DNA of 64,000 bases from Streptomyces sp. NK15101 (GCF_020400725.1 NZ_JAINVG010000004.1:1-64000), one strand, 5' to 3'. Shown: positions 8,683 through 18,417, counted from the first letter of the stretch. Numbers and translations: made by a program. The notes: generated by a model from the letters alone, not told the origin.

Positions 8683-11600
8683 CTAGCCGTCCTGGGACTT
8701 GCCACCCGTCCGGGTGGAACCCGCCGAGGCACCCGCCTTGACCCCGTCCTTTCCGCCCGAAGGGGTCTCGAAAGACTCCAACGCCTCCAGCACGTCCTGG
8801 ACACGGGAGATCTCGGCATTGATGTCCTTGCGACGGCGCGTCAGCACCTCCAGCTCGCGCCGACCCTCCGCGACCGTCTTCTCGGCCTCGGCCGCGGCCT
8901 CCGCGCGGATCCGCTCGGCCTCCGCCTTCACGGCCTCGGCCTCCGCGATGATCGAGGCCTTCTTCTGCGCGGCCTCCTTGAGGAGCGCGTCCGCCTTGCG
9001 GACCGCGGCGATCCGGACCTTGCTCGCCTCCGAACTCGCCTCGGAGACCAGCTCCTTCGCCTTCTCCTCCGCCTCGGCGCGCTGCTCGGTCGCGGCCTTC
9101 ACCAGCTTGTCGACGCGCTCGCCCGCCGTCTTCATCTGCTCGGCCGTCTCGCGCCGCGCCCGCTCGTGCAGCTCCTCGATCTCGCTCTCGATCCGGCCCC
9201 GCAGCTCCTCGGCCCGCTCCCTTATGGCCGTCGCGTCGCTGCGCGCCCCGACCAGGAGCTCGTCCGCGTCCGCACGGGCCTTCTCCACCAGCGTGTTGCC
9301 CTCGACGGTCGCCTCGGCGACGATCCGCTCGGCCTCCTTGCGGGCCGCGCCGACCATCGTGTCCGCCTGCGACTCGGCCTCCGTGGTGGCGCGCAGCGCC
9401 TCCTCCTGGGCCTTGGCGACGAGCTGGTCGGCCTGCTCGGCCGCGTCCGAACGCTTCCGGGCCCCGGCCTCCCGGGCCTCGTCGAGGGTCCGGTCCGCCT
9501 CCGCGCGGGCCTCGGCGCGCATCTGCTCGCCCGCCGCCGCGGCCTCGGCCTTGACCCGCTCCGACTCGGTACGGATCCGCTCGGCGTCCCGCAGGGCCTC
9601 CGCGATCGCCTCGGCGCCCTCGGCGCGCAGCCGCTCGGCCTCCTCCGAGGCCGCGGCCACGGTACGGCCCGCCTCGGCACGGGCGTCCGCGCCGACCGAA
9701 TCGGCCAGCTCGGCCGCCTCGTTCACGATCCGCTCGGCCTCGGCCGTCGCCTCGCCGACGAGGGTGTCGGCCTGCTCCGCCGCGTCCGTGCGGCGCTTGT
9801 CGGCGGCCTTGCGGGCCTCGTCCAGGATCTGGTCGGCGTCGGCGAGCGCGGCGTTGCGCAGGGCCTGCGCGTGCGCCTCGCCGTCGGCCTTGACCTGCTC
9901 GGCCTCCGCGCGCAGCCGCTGGGCGTCGCGCTCGGTCGTCTCCCGCAGCTCGGCGGCCTCGGCCGCGATCCGCTCCGCCTCGGCGGTGGCCTCGCCGACG
10001 AGGGTGTCGGCCTGCTCCGCCGCGTCCGTGCGGCGCTTGTCGGCGGCCTTGCGGGCCTCGTCCAGGACCCGCTCGCCCTCGGCGCGGGCCTCCGCCCGCA
10101 GCGCCTCGGCCTGTGCCACGCCGTCGGCCAGGACCTGCTCGGCCTCGGCGCGGATGCGCGCGGCGTCCTGCTCGGTCGTCTCCATGAGCTCGACCGCCTC
10201 GGCGGTGAGCCGTTCGGCCTCGGCGGTGGCCTCGCCGATGAGGGTGTCGGCCTGTTCGGCGGCGTCGGTGCGGCGCTTGTCGGCGGCCTTGCGGGCCTCG
10301 TCGAGGATCTGCTCGCCCTCGGCGCGGGCCTCCGCCCGCAGCGCCTCGGCCTGTGCCACGCCGTCGGCCAGGACCTGCTCGGCCTCGGCGCGGATGCGCG
10401 CGGCGTCCTGCTCGGTCGTCTCCCGCAGCTCGGCGGCCTCGGCCGCGATCCGCTCCGCCTCGGCGGTGGCCTCGCCGATGAGGGTGTCGGCCTGCTCGGC
10501 GGCGTCGGTGCGGCGCTTGTCGGCGGCCTTGCGGGCCTCGTCGAGGACCCGCTCCGCCTCGGCGGCGATCCGCTCCGCCTCCGCGCGCGCCTCGCCCACC
10601 GTCGTCTCGGCGCGCTCGGCGGCCTCCGAACGGATCCGGTTCGCGTCCTCCCGGGCGTCCGCGCGGGTGCGGGCCGCGTCCTGCTCGGCCGAGGCGAGCG
10701 AGTCCGTAGCCTCGGTCCGTACCCGCTGCGCGTACTCGGCGGTGTCCGCCCGCAGCTTCTCCGCCTCGGCGAGTGCGTCCGTGACCGTCCGCTCCGCCAG
10801 AGCCTTCGCGGCCTCCGACTCCTCCTGGGCACGCGCCCGCGTGCGGACGGCGTCCTCGGACGCCCGCTCCCGCTCCTCGTACGCGTCGGCGCGGACCCGG
10901 TCCGCCTCCTCCTGCGCCTCGGTGCGCGTCCGCTCCGCCGCGTGCTCGGCGGCGCTGCGCAGTCCGGCGATCTCCTCCTCGGCCTGCTCGCGCAGCCCGG
11001 CCACCGAGTCCCGCACCTCCTGGGCGGCTCGCGAGGCGGCGGCGACCATCTCGGTCGCCCGCGCGTCCGCCTCCTCGACCAGGCGCTGCGCCTCGGTCTG
11101 GGCCTCCTCCACCCGCTTGCGGGCGGCGGCGAGGAGCTCCTCGGACTGCTCGCGGGCGTGCTCGCGCTCCCGGCCGGCCTCGGAGCGGGCCGACTCGAGG
11201 GTCTCCTCGGCCTCCCGGCGGCGCCGGTTGGCCTCGTCCTGCGCGGCGGCCAGGGCCTCGGCGGCCTCGGCGGCCACCCGCTCGGCCGCGGCGGCGGCCT
11301 CGGCCCGCACCCGGTCGGCGGTCTCCTGGGCCTCCGAGCGCAGCCGCTCGGCCTCCTCGGAAGCCTCCGTGCGGAGCCGTACGGCGGCGGACTCGGCCTC
11401 CGTACGGGTGGTGGACGCGTCCGACGCGGCCTCGGCGCGCAGCCGCTCGGCCTCCTGCTCGGCCTGCTCCCGGAGCGAGCGGATCCGCTCGGCGGCCTCG
11501 GTCCGCAGCCGCTCCGTCTCCTCGGCGGCCTCGCGCCGGATCCGCTCGCCCTCGGCCCGCGCGTCGGTGAGCTCCTCGCCGGCGGCCGCGACCTTCGCCT

Positions 11601-13353
11601 CGGCGTCGGCGTGCAGCCGGGCCAGCTCCTCGGCGGCCTCCGCGCGGCGCGCCTCGGCGGCCCGCTCGGCGTCCGCGCGCAGCCCGGCGGCGGCCTCCTC
11701 GGCCGCGTCCTTCACCGACTCGGCCTGCTCCTCGGCCTCGGCGCGCAGCCGCTCGGCCTCGGCGCGGGTGCGCTCCAGGGTCTCCTCGGCCTGGGCGCGG
11801 AGCGTCTGGGCGCGCTCCATGGCCTCCGACTTGACCCGCTCGCTCTCGGCGCCGGCCTTGGCGCGCAGCTCGTCGGCGTCCGTACGGGCCTTGGTGAGGA
11901 GCTCCTCGGCGGTCTTGGCCGCCTCCTCGATCTGCTGGAGGGCCTCGCGCCGGGCCTCGCCGCGGATCCGCTCGCCCTCGTCGATGGCCTCGGCGCGCAG
12001 CTGCTCGGCCTCGCCGCGCAGCCGGCGGGCCTCCTCCTGGAGCTCGACCGTCTTGGCGCGGTACTCCTTGGTGTCGTCCTTCGCCGAGCCGAGCAGTTCG
12101 TCGGCCTGCTCCCCGGCCTCGGCGCGCAGCCGGTCCGCCTCGGCCTCGGCCTCGCGGCGGACCCGCTCGGCCTCCTCGGCGGCCTTGCGGGTGGTCTCCC
12201 GGGCGTCCTCGGACGCCTTGGTGAGGATCTCCTCGGCGCTGCGGGCGGCCTTGGCGAGCGCGGCGGCGGAGTCCTCGGCGGCGGCCGTGAGGGCCTTCTC
12301 GGAGGCCTCCGTGAGGAGCTTCTCCGCCTGGGCGGTGGCCTCGCGGAGCCTCTCCTCGGCCTCCGCCTTGAGCGCCTCGGCCTCCTTGGTGGCCTCGCCG
12401 ACGAGCCGGGCGATCTCCGTCTTGGCGGTGCGGGTGCGCTGCTCGTTGACCGACTCGGCGGAGGCGAGCTGCCTGGCGGCGGCCTCCTTGGCCTCGGTGA
12501 GGGCCTTCTCGGCCTCGGCGCGGGCGAGCCGCAGCTTCTCCTCGGCCTCCTGCATGCGCTGCTCGGCGGCGCGGGAGAGTTCGGCGGCCTGCCGGCGGGC
12601 CTGGTCGGTCTCGGCGGCGGTGGTCGAACGGAGCTGCTCGGCGTGGCTGGTCGCCTCCTGCGCCTGGCTGGAGGCGGCGCTCAGGAGCCGCTCGGCGTCC
12701 TTGCGGGCGCGCAGCAGAATCGCTTCGGCCTCGGCTCGGGCGGACTCCGCCTCGGCGCCGACGCGGCGGCTGGTCTCCTCGGCGAGCCGGGTGGCCTCGG
12801 CGCGGGCGGCGGCGAGGGACTGCTCGGCCTCCGCGCGGGACTCGTCGAGGAGGCGGCGGGCCTGGGACTCCGTGCGGGCACGCAGCTGTTCGGCCCAGGC
12901 GACGTTCTCGTTGACGTGCGCCTCGACGGTCTGGCGGCGCTCGTTGAGCTCCTGGTCGAGCTGCTGGCGGCGCTGGACGGCCTCGTTGTGCAGCTCGGCC
13001 TGGAGCCGGGCCTGGTGCTCGGCGTGCTCCTGGAGGATGCGCTGGGTCTGGGCGCGGGCCTCGCGCAGCTCCCGCTCGGCGTCCTGACGGAGCTGCTCGG
13101 CCTGCGCCTGCGCGTTCCGCAACAACTGCTCGGCCTGATAGCCGATGTCGGCGCTGTCGTACGCGGGCCGGGACGCGATGGTGCGGCGCGCCTCGTGGAG
13201 CTTGGCGCGCAAGACCTCGACCTGGTAGCCCAGGTCCTCGGCATGCTGGACGGCCTTCTCGCGTTCGGTCTTCAGCCGGTCCATCTCGGCTTCGAACCTG
13301 GCGAGATGGTCGTCTTCAGCTCGGCGGCTCTCCTGGTGTTCGTAGCCCCGCAC
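8683..13353 (-). CDS. scy: Polarity scaffold protein Scy (very long coiled coil, repeat-expanded)
   Basis: A 1556-residue Ala/Glu/Arg-rich protein that is coiled coil almost throughout. Scy organises the tip polarisome (DivIVA, FilP, ParA) and controls tip number. The N-terminus VRGYEHQESRRAEDDHLARF is followed by a heptad coil and then the long hendecad/51-mer type coil. I chose GTG at 13353 because family members begin at this RGYE motif; upstream codons look non-coding. S. coelicolor Scy is about 1326 residues (recalled), so this copy is some 230 longer; much of that could be the four near-identical 80-residue units at 9721-10555. The C-terminal ~40 residues are Gly/Ser/Lys-rich and not coiled. 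Long open frames on the opposite strand are composition artefacts. Confidence 0.93.
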   Translation of the reverse strand: MRGYEHQESRRAEDDHLARFEAEMDRLKTEREKAVQHAEDLGYQVEVLRAKLHEARRTIASRPAYDSADIGYQAEQLLRNAQAQAEQLRQDAERELREARAQTQRILQEHAEHQARLQAELHNEAVQRRQQLDQELNERRQTVEAHVNENVAWAEQLRARTESQARRLLDESRAEAEQSLAAARAEATRLAEETSRRVGAEAESARAEAEAILLRARKDAERLLSAASSQAQEATSHAEQLRSTTAAETDQARRQAAELSRAAEQRMQEAEEKLRLARAEAEKALTEAKEAAARQLASAESVNEQRTRTAKTEIARLVGEATKEAEALKAEAEERLREATAQAEKLLTEASEKALTAAAEDSAAALAKAARSAEEILTKASEDARETTRKAAEEAERVRREAEAEADRLRAEAGEQADELLGSAKDDTKEYRAKTVELQEEARRLRGEAEQLRAEAIDEGERIRGEARREALQQIEEAAKTAEELLTKARTDADELRAKAGAESERVKSEAMERAQTLRAQAEETLERTRAEAERLRAEAEEQAESVKDAAEEAAAGLRADAERAAEARRAEAAEELARLHADAEAKVAAAGEELTDARAEGERIRREAAEETERLRTEAAERIRSLREQAEQEAERLRAEAASDASTTRTEAESAAVRLRTEASEEAERLRSEAQETADRVRAEAAAAAERVAAEAAEALAAAQDEANRRRREAEETLESARSEAGREREHAREQSEELLAAARKRVEEAQTEAQRLVEEADARATEMVAAASRAAQEVRDSVAGLREQAEEEIAGLRSAAEHAAERTRTEAQEEADRVRADAYEERERASEDAVRTRARAQEESEAAKALAERTVTDALAEAEKLRADTAEYAQRVRTEATDSLASAEQDAARTRADAREDANRIRSEAAERAETTVGEARAEAERIAAEAERVLDEARKAADKRRTDAAEQADTLIGEATAEAERIAAEAAELRETTEQDAARIRAEAEQVLADGVAQAEALRAEARAEGEQILDEARKAADKRRTDAAEQADTLIGEATAEAERLTAEAVELMETTEQDAARIRAEAEQVLADGVAQAEALRAEARAEGERVLDEARKAADKRRTDAAEQADTLVGEATAEAERIAAEAAELRETTERDAQRLRAEAEQVKADGEAHAQALRNAALADADQILDEARKAADKRRTDAAEQADTLVGEATAEAERIVNEAAELADSVGADARAEAGRTVAAASEEAERLRAEGAEAIAEALRDAERIRTESERVKAEAAAAGEQMRAEARAEADRTLDEAREAGARKRSDAAEQADQLVAKAQEEALRATTEAESQADTMVGAARKEAERIVAEATVEGNTLVEKARADADELLVGARSDATAIRERAEELRGRIESEIEELHERARRETAEQMKTAGERVDKLVKAATEQRAEAEEKAKELVSEASSEASKVRIAAVRKADALLKEAAQKKASIIAEAEAVKAEAERIRAEAAAEAEKTVAEGRRELEVLTRRRKDINAEISRVQDVLEALESFETPSGGKDGVKAGASAGSTRTGGKSQDG
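9721..10555 (-). repeat. 240-bp tandem repeat inside scy, about 3.5 copies
   Basis: Blocks starting near 9721, 9961, 10201 and 10441 line up base for base with a 240-bp period. Each carries the same CTCGCCGA(C/T)GAGGGTGTCG core and the TGCGGCGCTTGTCGGCGGCC core. Each block encodes 80 residues, including DEARKAADKRRTDAAEQAD. The last copy breaks off at about 10555. Near identity at the DNA level points to recent duplication. Confidence 0.9.
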
Positions 13354-13538
13354 TGCGCGGTCCCATCCGTCCCCTGGTCGCAACACTCCTACGAGCACGC
13401 CCTCACGGCCGAGGACGGACCCCCGGGGAATCGTGGCAGATCGGACGACCCCGACATCCCGACTTCGGTTCCGCGCGGAGCGGCCCCGACCGGCCCCGGC
13501 CCGGAGCCGCCCACTCTACCGGGCCAGGAATCCGGAGG

Positions 13539-13991
13539 TCAGTGCTCCGCTGAGGAGTGGTCAGCGGACGGCTCCGCCGAAGTGACCAGTTCCGTGAGCA
13601 CGCCGTGGCAGTCCTTGGGGTGGAGGAAGGTGATCCGGGAGCCCATGGAACCGATCCGCGGCTCGTCGTAGAGGACCCGGACGCCCTTGGAGCGGATGGC
13701 CTCGGCGTCCCCGTCGACGTCGGCCGTGCCGAAGGCGATGTGGTGCACGCCCTCGCCGTTCTTGGCGAGCCACTTGCCCACGGCGGAGTCCTCGCGGGTG
13801 GGCTCCAGGAGCTGGAGGTAGGAGGCCCCTCCGTCCGAGGTCCCGTTGATCTTGAGCATGGCCTCGCGGACGCCCTGCTCCTCGTTGACCTCGGAGTGGA
13901 AGACCTCGAAACCGTACGTGGCACGGTAGAACTCGACGGTCTTGTCCAGGTCGAAACAGGCGATCCCGATGTGGTCGATACGCGTCAGCAT
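13539..13991 (-). CDS. mce: Methylmalonyl-CoA epimerase
   Basis: A 150-residue vicinal-oxygen-chelate protein that interconverts the (2R) and (2S) epimers of methylmalonyl-CoA, linking propionyl-CoA and succinyl-CoA metabolism. Metal ligands expected for the family are visible: H7 in RIDHIGI, Q60 in SYLQLLEP, a His in GVHHIAFG (83/84) and E134 in GVLTELV. The start MLTRIDHIG at 13991 is standard. It diverges from the thiolase-meaB operon, sharing a 137-base promoter region, and lies 186 bases upstream of scy on the same strand. Confidence 0.95.
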   Translation of the reverse strand: MLTRIDHIGIACFDLDKTVEFYRATYGFEVFHSEVNEEQGVREAMLKINGTSDGGASYLQLLEPTREDSAVGKWLAKNGEGVHHIAFGTADVDGDAEAIRSKGVRVLYDEPRIGSMGSRITFLHPKDCHGVLTELVTSAEPSADHSSAEH

Positions 13992-14128
13992 GGCTCCAGT
14001 GCACCCCTGCCGGGATGGTTACGCAACGTGCGCGCCGTCACACCGGCGGGCCGGTGACCGGGCGCCGCACCGCTCAGTACATTGGCGGTAAACCCTCGTT
14101 CACTCCTCATCCCAAGGGGCCGTGCCTC

Positions 14129-15331
14129 ATGTCTGGAACGACCGGTACCACCTCAGTGATCGTCGCGGGCGCCCGCACGCCCATGGGTCGCCTCCTCGGC
14201 TCCCTCAAGTCCTTCTCGGGCGCCGACCTCGGCGGCTTCGCCATCAAGGCGGCCCTCGACCGGGCCGGCATCGGCGGCGACCAGGTGCAGTACGTGATCA
14301 TGGGCCAGGTGCTCCAGGCGGGCGCCGGCCAGATCCCCGCCCGCCAGGCCGCCGTCAAGGCCGGCATCCCGATGAACGTCCCCGCGCTCACCATCAACAA
14401 GGTGTGCCTGTCGGGTCTCGACGCCATCGCGCTCGCCGACCAGCTGATCCGCGCCGGCGAGTTCGACGTCGTCGTCGCCGGTGGCCAGGAGTCCATGACC
14501 AACGCCCCGCACCTGCTGCCGAAGTCCCGCGAGGGCTTCAAGTACGGCGCGATCGAGATGCTGGACGCCATGGCGTACGACGGTCTCACCGACTCCTTCG
14601 AGGGCATCGCCATGGGCGAGTCCACGGAGAAGCACAACACCCGCCTGGGCATCCCGCGCGAGGTGCAGGACGAGATCGCCGCCCTGTCGCACCAGCGCGC
14701 CGCCGCCGCCCAGAAGAACGGCATCTTCGAGGCCGAGATCACCCCGGTCGAGATCCCGCAGCGCAAGGGCGAGCCGGTCGTCTTCTCCCAGGACGAGGGC
14801 ATCCGCGCGGAGACCACCGTCGAGTCCCTCGGCAAGCTCCGCCCGGCCTTCGCCAAGGACGGCACCATCACCGCCGGCACCTCCTCGCAGATCTCCGACG
14901 GCGCCGCCGCCGTCGTCGTGATGAGCAAGGCGAAGGCCCAGGAGCTGGGCCTGGAGTGGATCGCCGAGATCGGCGCCCACGGCAACGTGGCCGGCCCGGA
15001 CAACTCGCTCCAGTCGCAGCCGTCCAACGCGATCCTGCACGCCCTGAAGAAGGAGGGCCTGACCGTCGACGACCTCGACCTGATCGAGATCAACGAGGCC
15101 TTCGCCGCGGTCGCCCACCAGTCGATGAAGGACCTGGGCGTCACCCCCGAAAAGGTGAACGTCAACGGCGGCGCGATCGCCCTCGGCCACCCCATCGGCA
15201 TGTCCGGCGCCCGCGTCGTGCTCCACCTCGCCCTGGAGCTCAAGCGGCGCGGCGGCGGCATCGGCGCGGCGGCCCTCTGCGGCGGCGGCGGCCAGGGCGA
15301 CGCGCTGATCGTCCGCGTGTCCGGCAAGTAA
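14129..15331 (+). CDS. Acetyl-CoA C-acetyltransferase (biosynthetic-type thiolase)
   Basis: A 400-residue thiolase that condenses two acetyl-CoA to acetoacetyl-CoA or runs the reverse. The nucleophile Cys93 is in [12 protein letters not shown]. The NEAF and [10 protein letters not shown] motifs give the catalytic His, and the second Cys is in [12 protein letters not shown] chose ATG at 14129 ([18 protein letters not shown]) because thiolases begin about ten residues before this strand; the open frame extends 114 bases further upstream without similarity. Followed 27 bases later by meaB, so probably one operon. Likely roles are ethylmalonyl-CoA or acetoacetate metabolism. Confidence 0.95.
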   Translation: MSGTTGTTSVIVAGARTPMGRLLGSLKSFSGADLGGFAIKAALDRAGIGGDQVQYVIMGQVLQAGAGQIPARQAAVKAGIPMNVPALTINKVCLSGLDAIALADQLIRAGEFDVVVAGGQESMTNAPHLLPKSREGFKYGAIEMLDAMAYDGLTDSFEGIAMGESTEKHNTRLGIPREVQDEIAALSHQRAAAAQKNGIFEAEITPVEIPQRKGEPVVFSQDEGIRAETTVESLGKLRPAFAKDGTITAGTSSQISDGAAAVVVMSKAKAQELGLEWIAEIGAHGNVAGPDNSLQSQPSNAILHALKKEGLTVDDLDLIEINEAFAAVAHQSMKDLGVTPEKVNVNGGAIALGHPIGMSGARVVLHLALELKRRGGGIGAAALCGGGGQGDALIVRVSGK

Positions 15332-15358
15332 GCGGCATCCGATCGAGGAGCAGCGCAG

Positions 15359-16315
15359 ATGGTGGACGTCCCCGAACTCGTCGCCCAGGCACGAGAGGGC
15401 AGGCCGCGGGCCGTGGCCCGGCTGATCTCGCTCGTGGAGGGGGCGTCCCCGCAGCTGCGCGAGGTGATGGCGGCGCTCGCGCCGCTCACCGGCGGTGCGT
15501 ACGTGGTGGGCCTGACCGGTTCGCCGGGCGTGGGCAAGTCCACGTCGACGTCCGCGCTGGTCTCCGCGTACCGCCGGGCCGGCAAGCGGGTCGGCGTGCT
15601 CGCCGTCGACCCGTCCTCGCCCTTCAGCGGGGGAGCGCTCCTCGGTGACCGGGTGCGGATGTCGGAGCACGCCTCCGACCCGGGCGTCTACATCCGTTCC
15701 ATGGCGACCCGCGGCCACCTGGGCGGGCTCGCCTGGTCGGCCCCGCAGGCCATCCGCGTCCTGGACGCGGCCGGCTGCGAGGTGATCCTGGTGGAGACCG
15801 TCGGCGTCGGCCAGTCGGAGGTGGAGATCGCCTCCCAGGCCGACACCTCGGTGGTCCTGCTCGCCCCGGGCATGGGCGACGGGATCCAGGCCGCGAAGGC
15901 GGGCATCCTGGAGATCGGCGACGTGTACGTGGTGAACAAGGCCGACCGGGACGGCGCGGACGCCACCGCCCGGGAGCTCAACCACATGCTGGGCCTCGGC
16001 GAGGCGCGGGCGGCGGGCGACTGGCGGCCGCCGATCGTGAAGACGGTCGCGGCGCGCGGCGAGGGCGTCGACGAGGTCGTGGAGGCCCTGGAGAAGCACC
16101 GCGCCTGGATGGAGGAGCGCGGGGTCCTGGTGGAGCGCCGCCGGTCCCGCGCCGCGCGCGAGGTGGAGACCATCGCGGTCACGGCCCTGCGCGAGCGGAT
16201 CGGCGACCTGCACGGCGACCGGCGCCTGGACGCCCTGGCCGAGCGGATCGTGGCGGGCGGCCTCGACCCGTACGCGGCCGCCGACGAGCTGGTCGCGGGC
16301 CTGACCGGGAACTGA
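15359..16315 (+). CDS. meaB: Methylmalonyl-CoA mutase-associated GTPase MeaB
   Basis: A 318-residue G3E-type P-loop GTPase that loads and protects the B12 cofactor of acyl-CoA mutases. Walker A is GSPGVGKST near residue 55, followed by DPSSPFSGGALLGDRVRM (switch and metal-binding Asp), VETVGVGQSEVEI (switch II) and the base-recognition motif NKADRDGA. The helical C-terminal arm forms the dimer. It follows the thiolase in one operon. Its client could be methylmalonyl-CoA mutase elsewhere or the isobutyryl-CoA mutase encoded at 25912. Confidence 0.93.
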   Translation: MVDVPELVAQAREGRPRAVARLISLVEGASPQLREVMAALAPLTGGAYVVGLTGSPGVGKSTSTSALVSAYRRAGKRVGVLAVDPSSPFSGGALLGDRVRMSEHASDPGVYIRSMATRGHLGGLAWSAPQAIRVLDAAGCEVILVETVGVGQSEVEIASQADTSVVLLAPGMGDGIQAAKAGILEIGDVYVVNKADRDGADATARELNHMLGLGEARAAGDWRPPIVKTVAARGEGVDEVVEALEKHRAWMEERGVLVERRRSRAAREVETIAVTALRERIGDLHGDRRLDALAERIVAGGLDPYAAADELVAGLTGN

Positions 16316-16323
16316 GCTCCGGG

Positions 16324-16371
16324 ACGTGCGGAAAGGGCCTCCCGGTCGTCCGGGAGGCCCTTTCCGCACGT
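16324..16371. terminator. Bidirectional terminator between meaB and the MarR gene
   Basis: A perfect 22-bp inverted repeat with arms ACGTGCGGAAAGGGCCTCCC... and a TCGT loop, placed between the convergent stop codons. Confidence 0.92.
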
Positions 16372-16377
16372 GTCAGG

Positions 16378-16854
16378 TCACGGCTTGCCGCGGCGGCCGC
16401 GGAGCTGTTCGGCGATCGGCTTCAGGGACTCGTGGAGGTCGCCGAGGGCCTCGCCGGTGAGCTGGTCGATGAAGTGCTTGCGCACGGACTCGACGTGGTG
16501 CGGGGCGACCTTGCGCATGGTCTCCATGCCGTCGTCGGTGAGGACGGCGTAGAGCCCGCGGCGGTCGGACTCGCAGTTCTCGCGGCGTACGAGGCCGGCG
16601 TTCTCCATGCGGGTGATCTGGTGGGAGAGCCGGCTCTTCGACTGGAGGGTGGCGGCGGCGAGGTCGCTCATGCGCAGCCGCCGCTCCGCCGACTCCGAGA
16701 GGTTCACCAGGATCTCGTAGTCGTTCATCGTCAGGCCGAAGGGCTGGAGGTCCCGCTCCAGCTGGTACGTCAGCATTCTCTGGACGTCCAGGAACGTGCG
16801 CCAGGCGCACTGCTCGCCGTCGGTGAGCCAGGGGGTGGCCGTCTCGGTCTCCAT
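16378..16854 (-). CDS. MarR-family regulator, AbsC-like
   Basis: A 158-residue winged-helix dimeric regulator. The core DYEILVNLSESAERRLRMSDLAAATLQSKSRLSHQITRMENAGLV is the MarR HTH and is followed by the DRRGLYAVLT wing. Opening METETATPWLTDGEQCAW and a place just after meaB recall AbsC (SCO5405), a MarR regulator tied to antibiotic production and zinc in S. coelicolor; that identity is from memory. Cys30-type and His residues (EQCAW, PHHVESVRKHF) could bind metal. The start ATG at 16854 is preceded by a palindrome at 16880-16895 that probably serves for autoregulation. Confidence 0.85.
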   Translation of the reverse strand: METETATPWLTDGEQCAWRTFLDVQRMLTYQLERDLQPFGLTMNDYEILVNLSESAERRLRMSDLAAATLQSKSRLSHQITRMENAGLVRRENCESDRRGLYAVLTDDGMETMRKVAPHHVESVRKHFIDQLTGEALGDLHESLKPIAEQLRGRRGKP

Positions 16855-16879
16855 ATATGGATTCTACCTAAGAAGTTGA

Positions 16880-16895
16880 ATACTTGACGAAGTAT
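16880..16895. promoter_or_regulatory. Putative MarR operator
   Basis: ATACTT-GACG-AAGTAT is a perfect 6-4-6 palindrome in an AT-rich island, 25 bases upstream of the MarR start. On the minus strand a TAGAAT -10-like hexamer lies between it and the ATG, so a bound repressor would cover the -35 region. Confidence 0.6.
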
Positions 16896-16984
16896 GGGAG
16901 TGTGACGCCGCGCACCACGTCCCGGGCGCCCCTGGCCCGGCGCGGCGCAGACGTTCGAGGGCGTGACACTCCGCAGACTACCGG

Positions 16985-17770
16985 CTACAGGCCGAAGCGA
17001 CGCTGGAGGTCGCCGAGCTGGCCGGGAAGGCGCGGTACCGAGCCCAGCGGCCCCTGGCCGGAACCGGACGCCCCGTGACCCCCCGGAACACCCGCCTGCG
17101 CCGGCGGCGCGCCGGTCGCCCGCTCCTCCATCAGCAGCTCCGTCGACTGGAGCAGCACCGTACCCGCGCCGACGAACTCGAACTGGTGCTCCTCGCCCGA
17201 GGTCCCGCCGATGCCCGTCAGCGCGCGGACACCGCCCATCACGCCCGTCATGTAGCCGTGGTCGTAATGGTGACAGGGCGAGGGGCAGTCCGCCCAGCCG
17301 ACGAGCGCCTGCGGGTCCACCCGCAGGGGCGGCTCCATGAAGACCACCGGACCGTTCGACGCGGCCACGAACTTGCCCGTGCCGATCAGCGTGACGAAGC
17401 CCGGCACGATCGACTGCTTCAGCGCCAGCGTCGGCTGGTAGGCCAGCAGGTTCCCGGAGCGGATCGTCAGATTGCCGTCGTCCAGGTCGTACGAGTTCAC
17501 GTCGAAGGCCCGGTCCGCGAGCAGCATCTTCCCGCTGCCCTCGGCCACCACCCAGTCGCTCGCGTGCAGCGGCGAGTGGAAGGACGTCCGCACCAGCCGG
17601 TCCAGCCGGCCGTGCCCGATGCCGTTGAACTCGATCCGCCCGTAGTAGGCGATCATCTTCCCCTTCTGCAGGAACCACTGGGAGCCCTTCAGCTCCACGC
17701 AGAAGGTGTACGGATTGACGTTGTCGTCCGACGGAAGGGTCGTCGGGTCGTGGATCACCGGGGTGCTCAC
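16985..17770 (-). CDS. AIM24-family protein (third of three)
   Basis: A 261-residue beta-rich protein of the AIM24/TIGR00266 family. It has repeated short strands such as FCVELKGSQWFLQKGKMIAYYG and SGNLLAYQPTLALKQS. The last ~45 residues are Gly/Pro/Ala-rich and disordered. A cluster CPSPCHHYDHGY near residue 165 has two Cys and three His, a possible metal site that the two upstream paralogues lack. The GTG start overlaps the stop of the preceding gene (GTGA at 17767-17770). The bacterial role of AIM24 is unknown; the mitochondrial relative affects inner-membrane organisation. Confidence 0.85.
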   Translation of the reverse strand: MSTPVIHDPTTLPSDDNVNPYTFCVELKGSQWFLQKGKMIAYYGRIEFNGIGHGRLDRLVRTSFHSPLHASDWVVAEGSGKMLLADRAFDVNSYDLDDGNLTIRSGNLLAYQPTLALKQSIVPGFVTLIGTGKFVAASNGPVVFMEPPLRVDPQALVGWADCPSPCHHYDHGYMTGVMGGVRALTGIGGTSGEEHQFEFVGAGTVLLQSTELLMEERATGAPPAQAGVPGGHGASGSGQGPLGSVPRLPGQLGDLQRRFGL

Positions 17771-18417
17771 AGCTTCTCCTCCGAGGCCTGGACGTACACC
17801 ACGCCGTTGCCGCTCAGCTCCAGCTGGAACGCCTCGCCGGAGCCGCGCCCCACCATGTCGCGCCAGCCCAGCGCCGTGGAGAGCTTGTTCCGCACGTCGC
17901 CACGGTGGGCCACGTACGCCTGCGGGTCCACGTGGACCGGGCGGGCCGGGGAGATCGGCAGCTCGATGACGCCGCCGTGCGCCATGACGGCCACCGAGCC
18001 GTGGCCCTTCAGGGTCGTGGTGAAGAGGCCCTGGCCGGTCACCTGGCCGCGGACCATGCCCATGACCCCGCCCTGCGAGCCCATGAACATCGTGCCCTGC
18101 TCCAGGGTCCCGTCGAAGGCGAGGAGCCGGTCGGCCTCGACGTACAGGGTGTCGCCCGCCAGCGCGATCACCTGGATGTGGTGACCGCCGTGCCCGAACA
18201 TCACCGTGCCGTTGCCCTCGACGGTCATCAGCGGGGTCGCCTCGCCGGCCACCCGGCGGCCGATCATCGACATCAGGCCGCCCTGGCCGCCCGCCATGTT
18301 CGGCGTGAAAGTGACGTCGCCGCGGTACGCGAGCATCGCGCCGCGCTGGCTGAACATCCGCTGCCCGGGAATGACGGTCGCCTCGACCATCTTCGAGTTG
18401 ATCTCGCGGAACGGCAT
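17767..18417 (-). CDS. AIM24-family protein (second of three)
   Basis: A 216-residue AIM24 protein beginning MPFREINSKMVEATV, with the family pattern of alternating beta strands and glycine turns (MLAYRGDVTFTPNMAGGQGG, GVMGMVRGQVTGQGLFTT). It ends GEAFQLELSGNGVVYVQASEEKL, a C-terminal strand almost shared with the third gene (GEAFQIRFEGDGLVYVQPSERN). Its stop overlaps the GTG of the next gene and its ATG overlaps the previous stop (TGATG), so the three are translationally coupled and probably made in fixed ratio. Confidence 0.87.
   Translation of the reverse strand: MPFREINSKMVEATVIPGQRMFSQRGAMLAYRGDVTFTPNMAGGQGGLMSMIGRRVAGEATPLMTVEGNGTVMFGHGGHHIQVIALAGDTLYVEADRLLAFDGTLEQGTMFMGSQGGVMGMVRGQVTGQGLFTTTLKGHGSVAVMAHGGVIELPISPARPVHVDPQAYVAHRGDVRNKLSTALGWRDMVGRGSGEAFQLELSGNGVVYVQASEEKL

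Noticed and set aside
8629..13671. Very long open frames (up to 1680 codons) on the plus strand opposite scy
   Set aside because: The Ala/Glu/Arg codon pattern of the coiled coil leaves the opposite frames without stops. The plus-strand translation is Leu/Gly/Arg low complexity with no family, while the minus strand gives a clear Scy.
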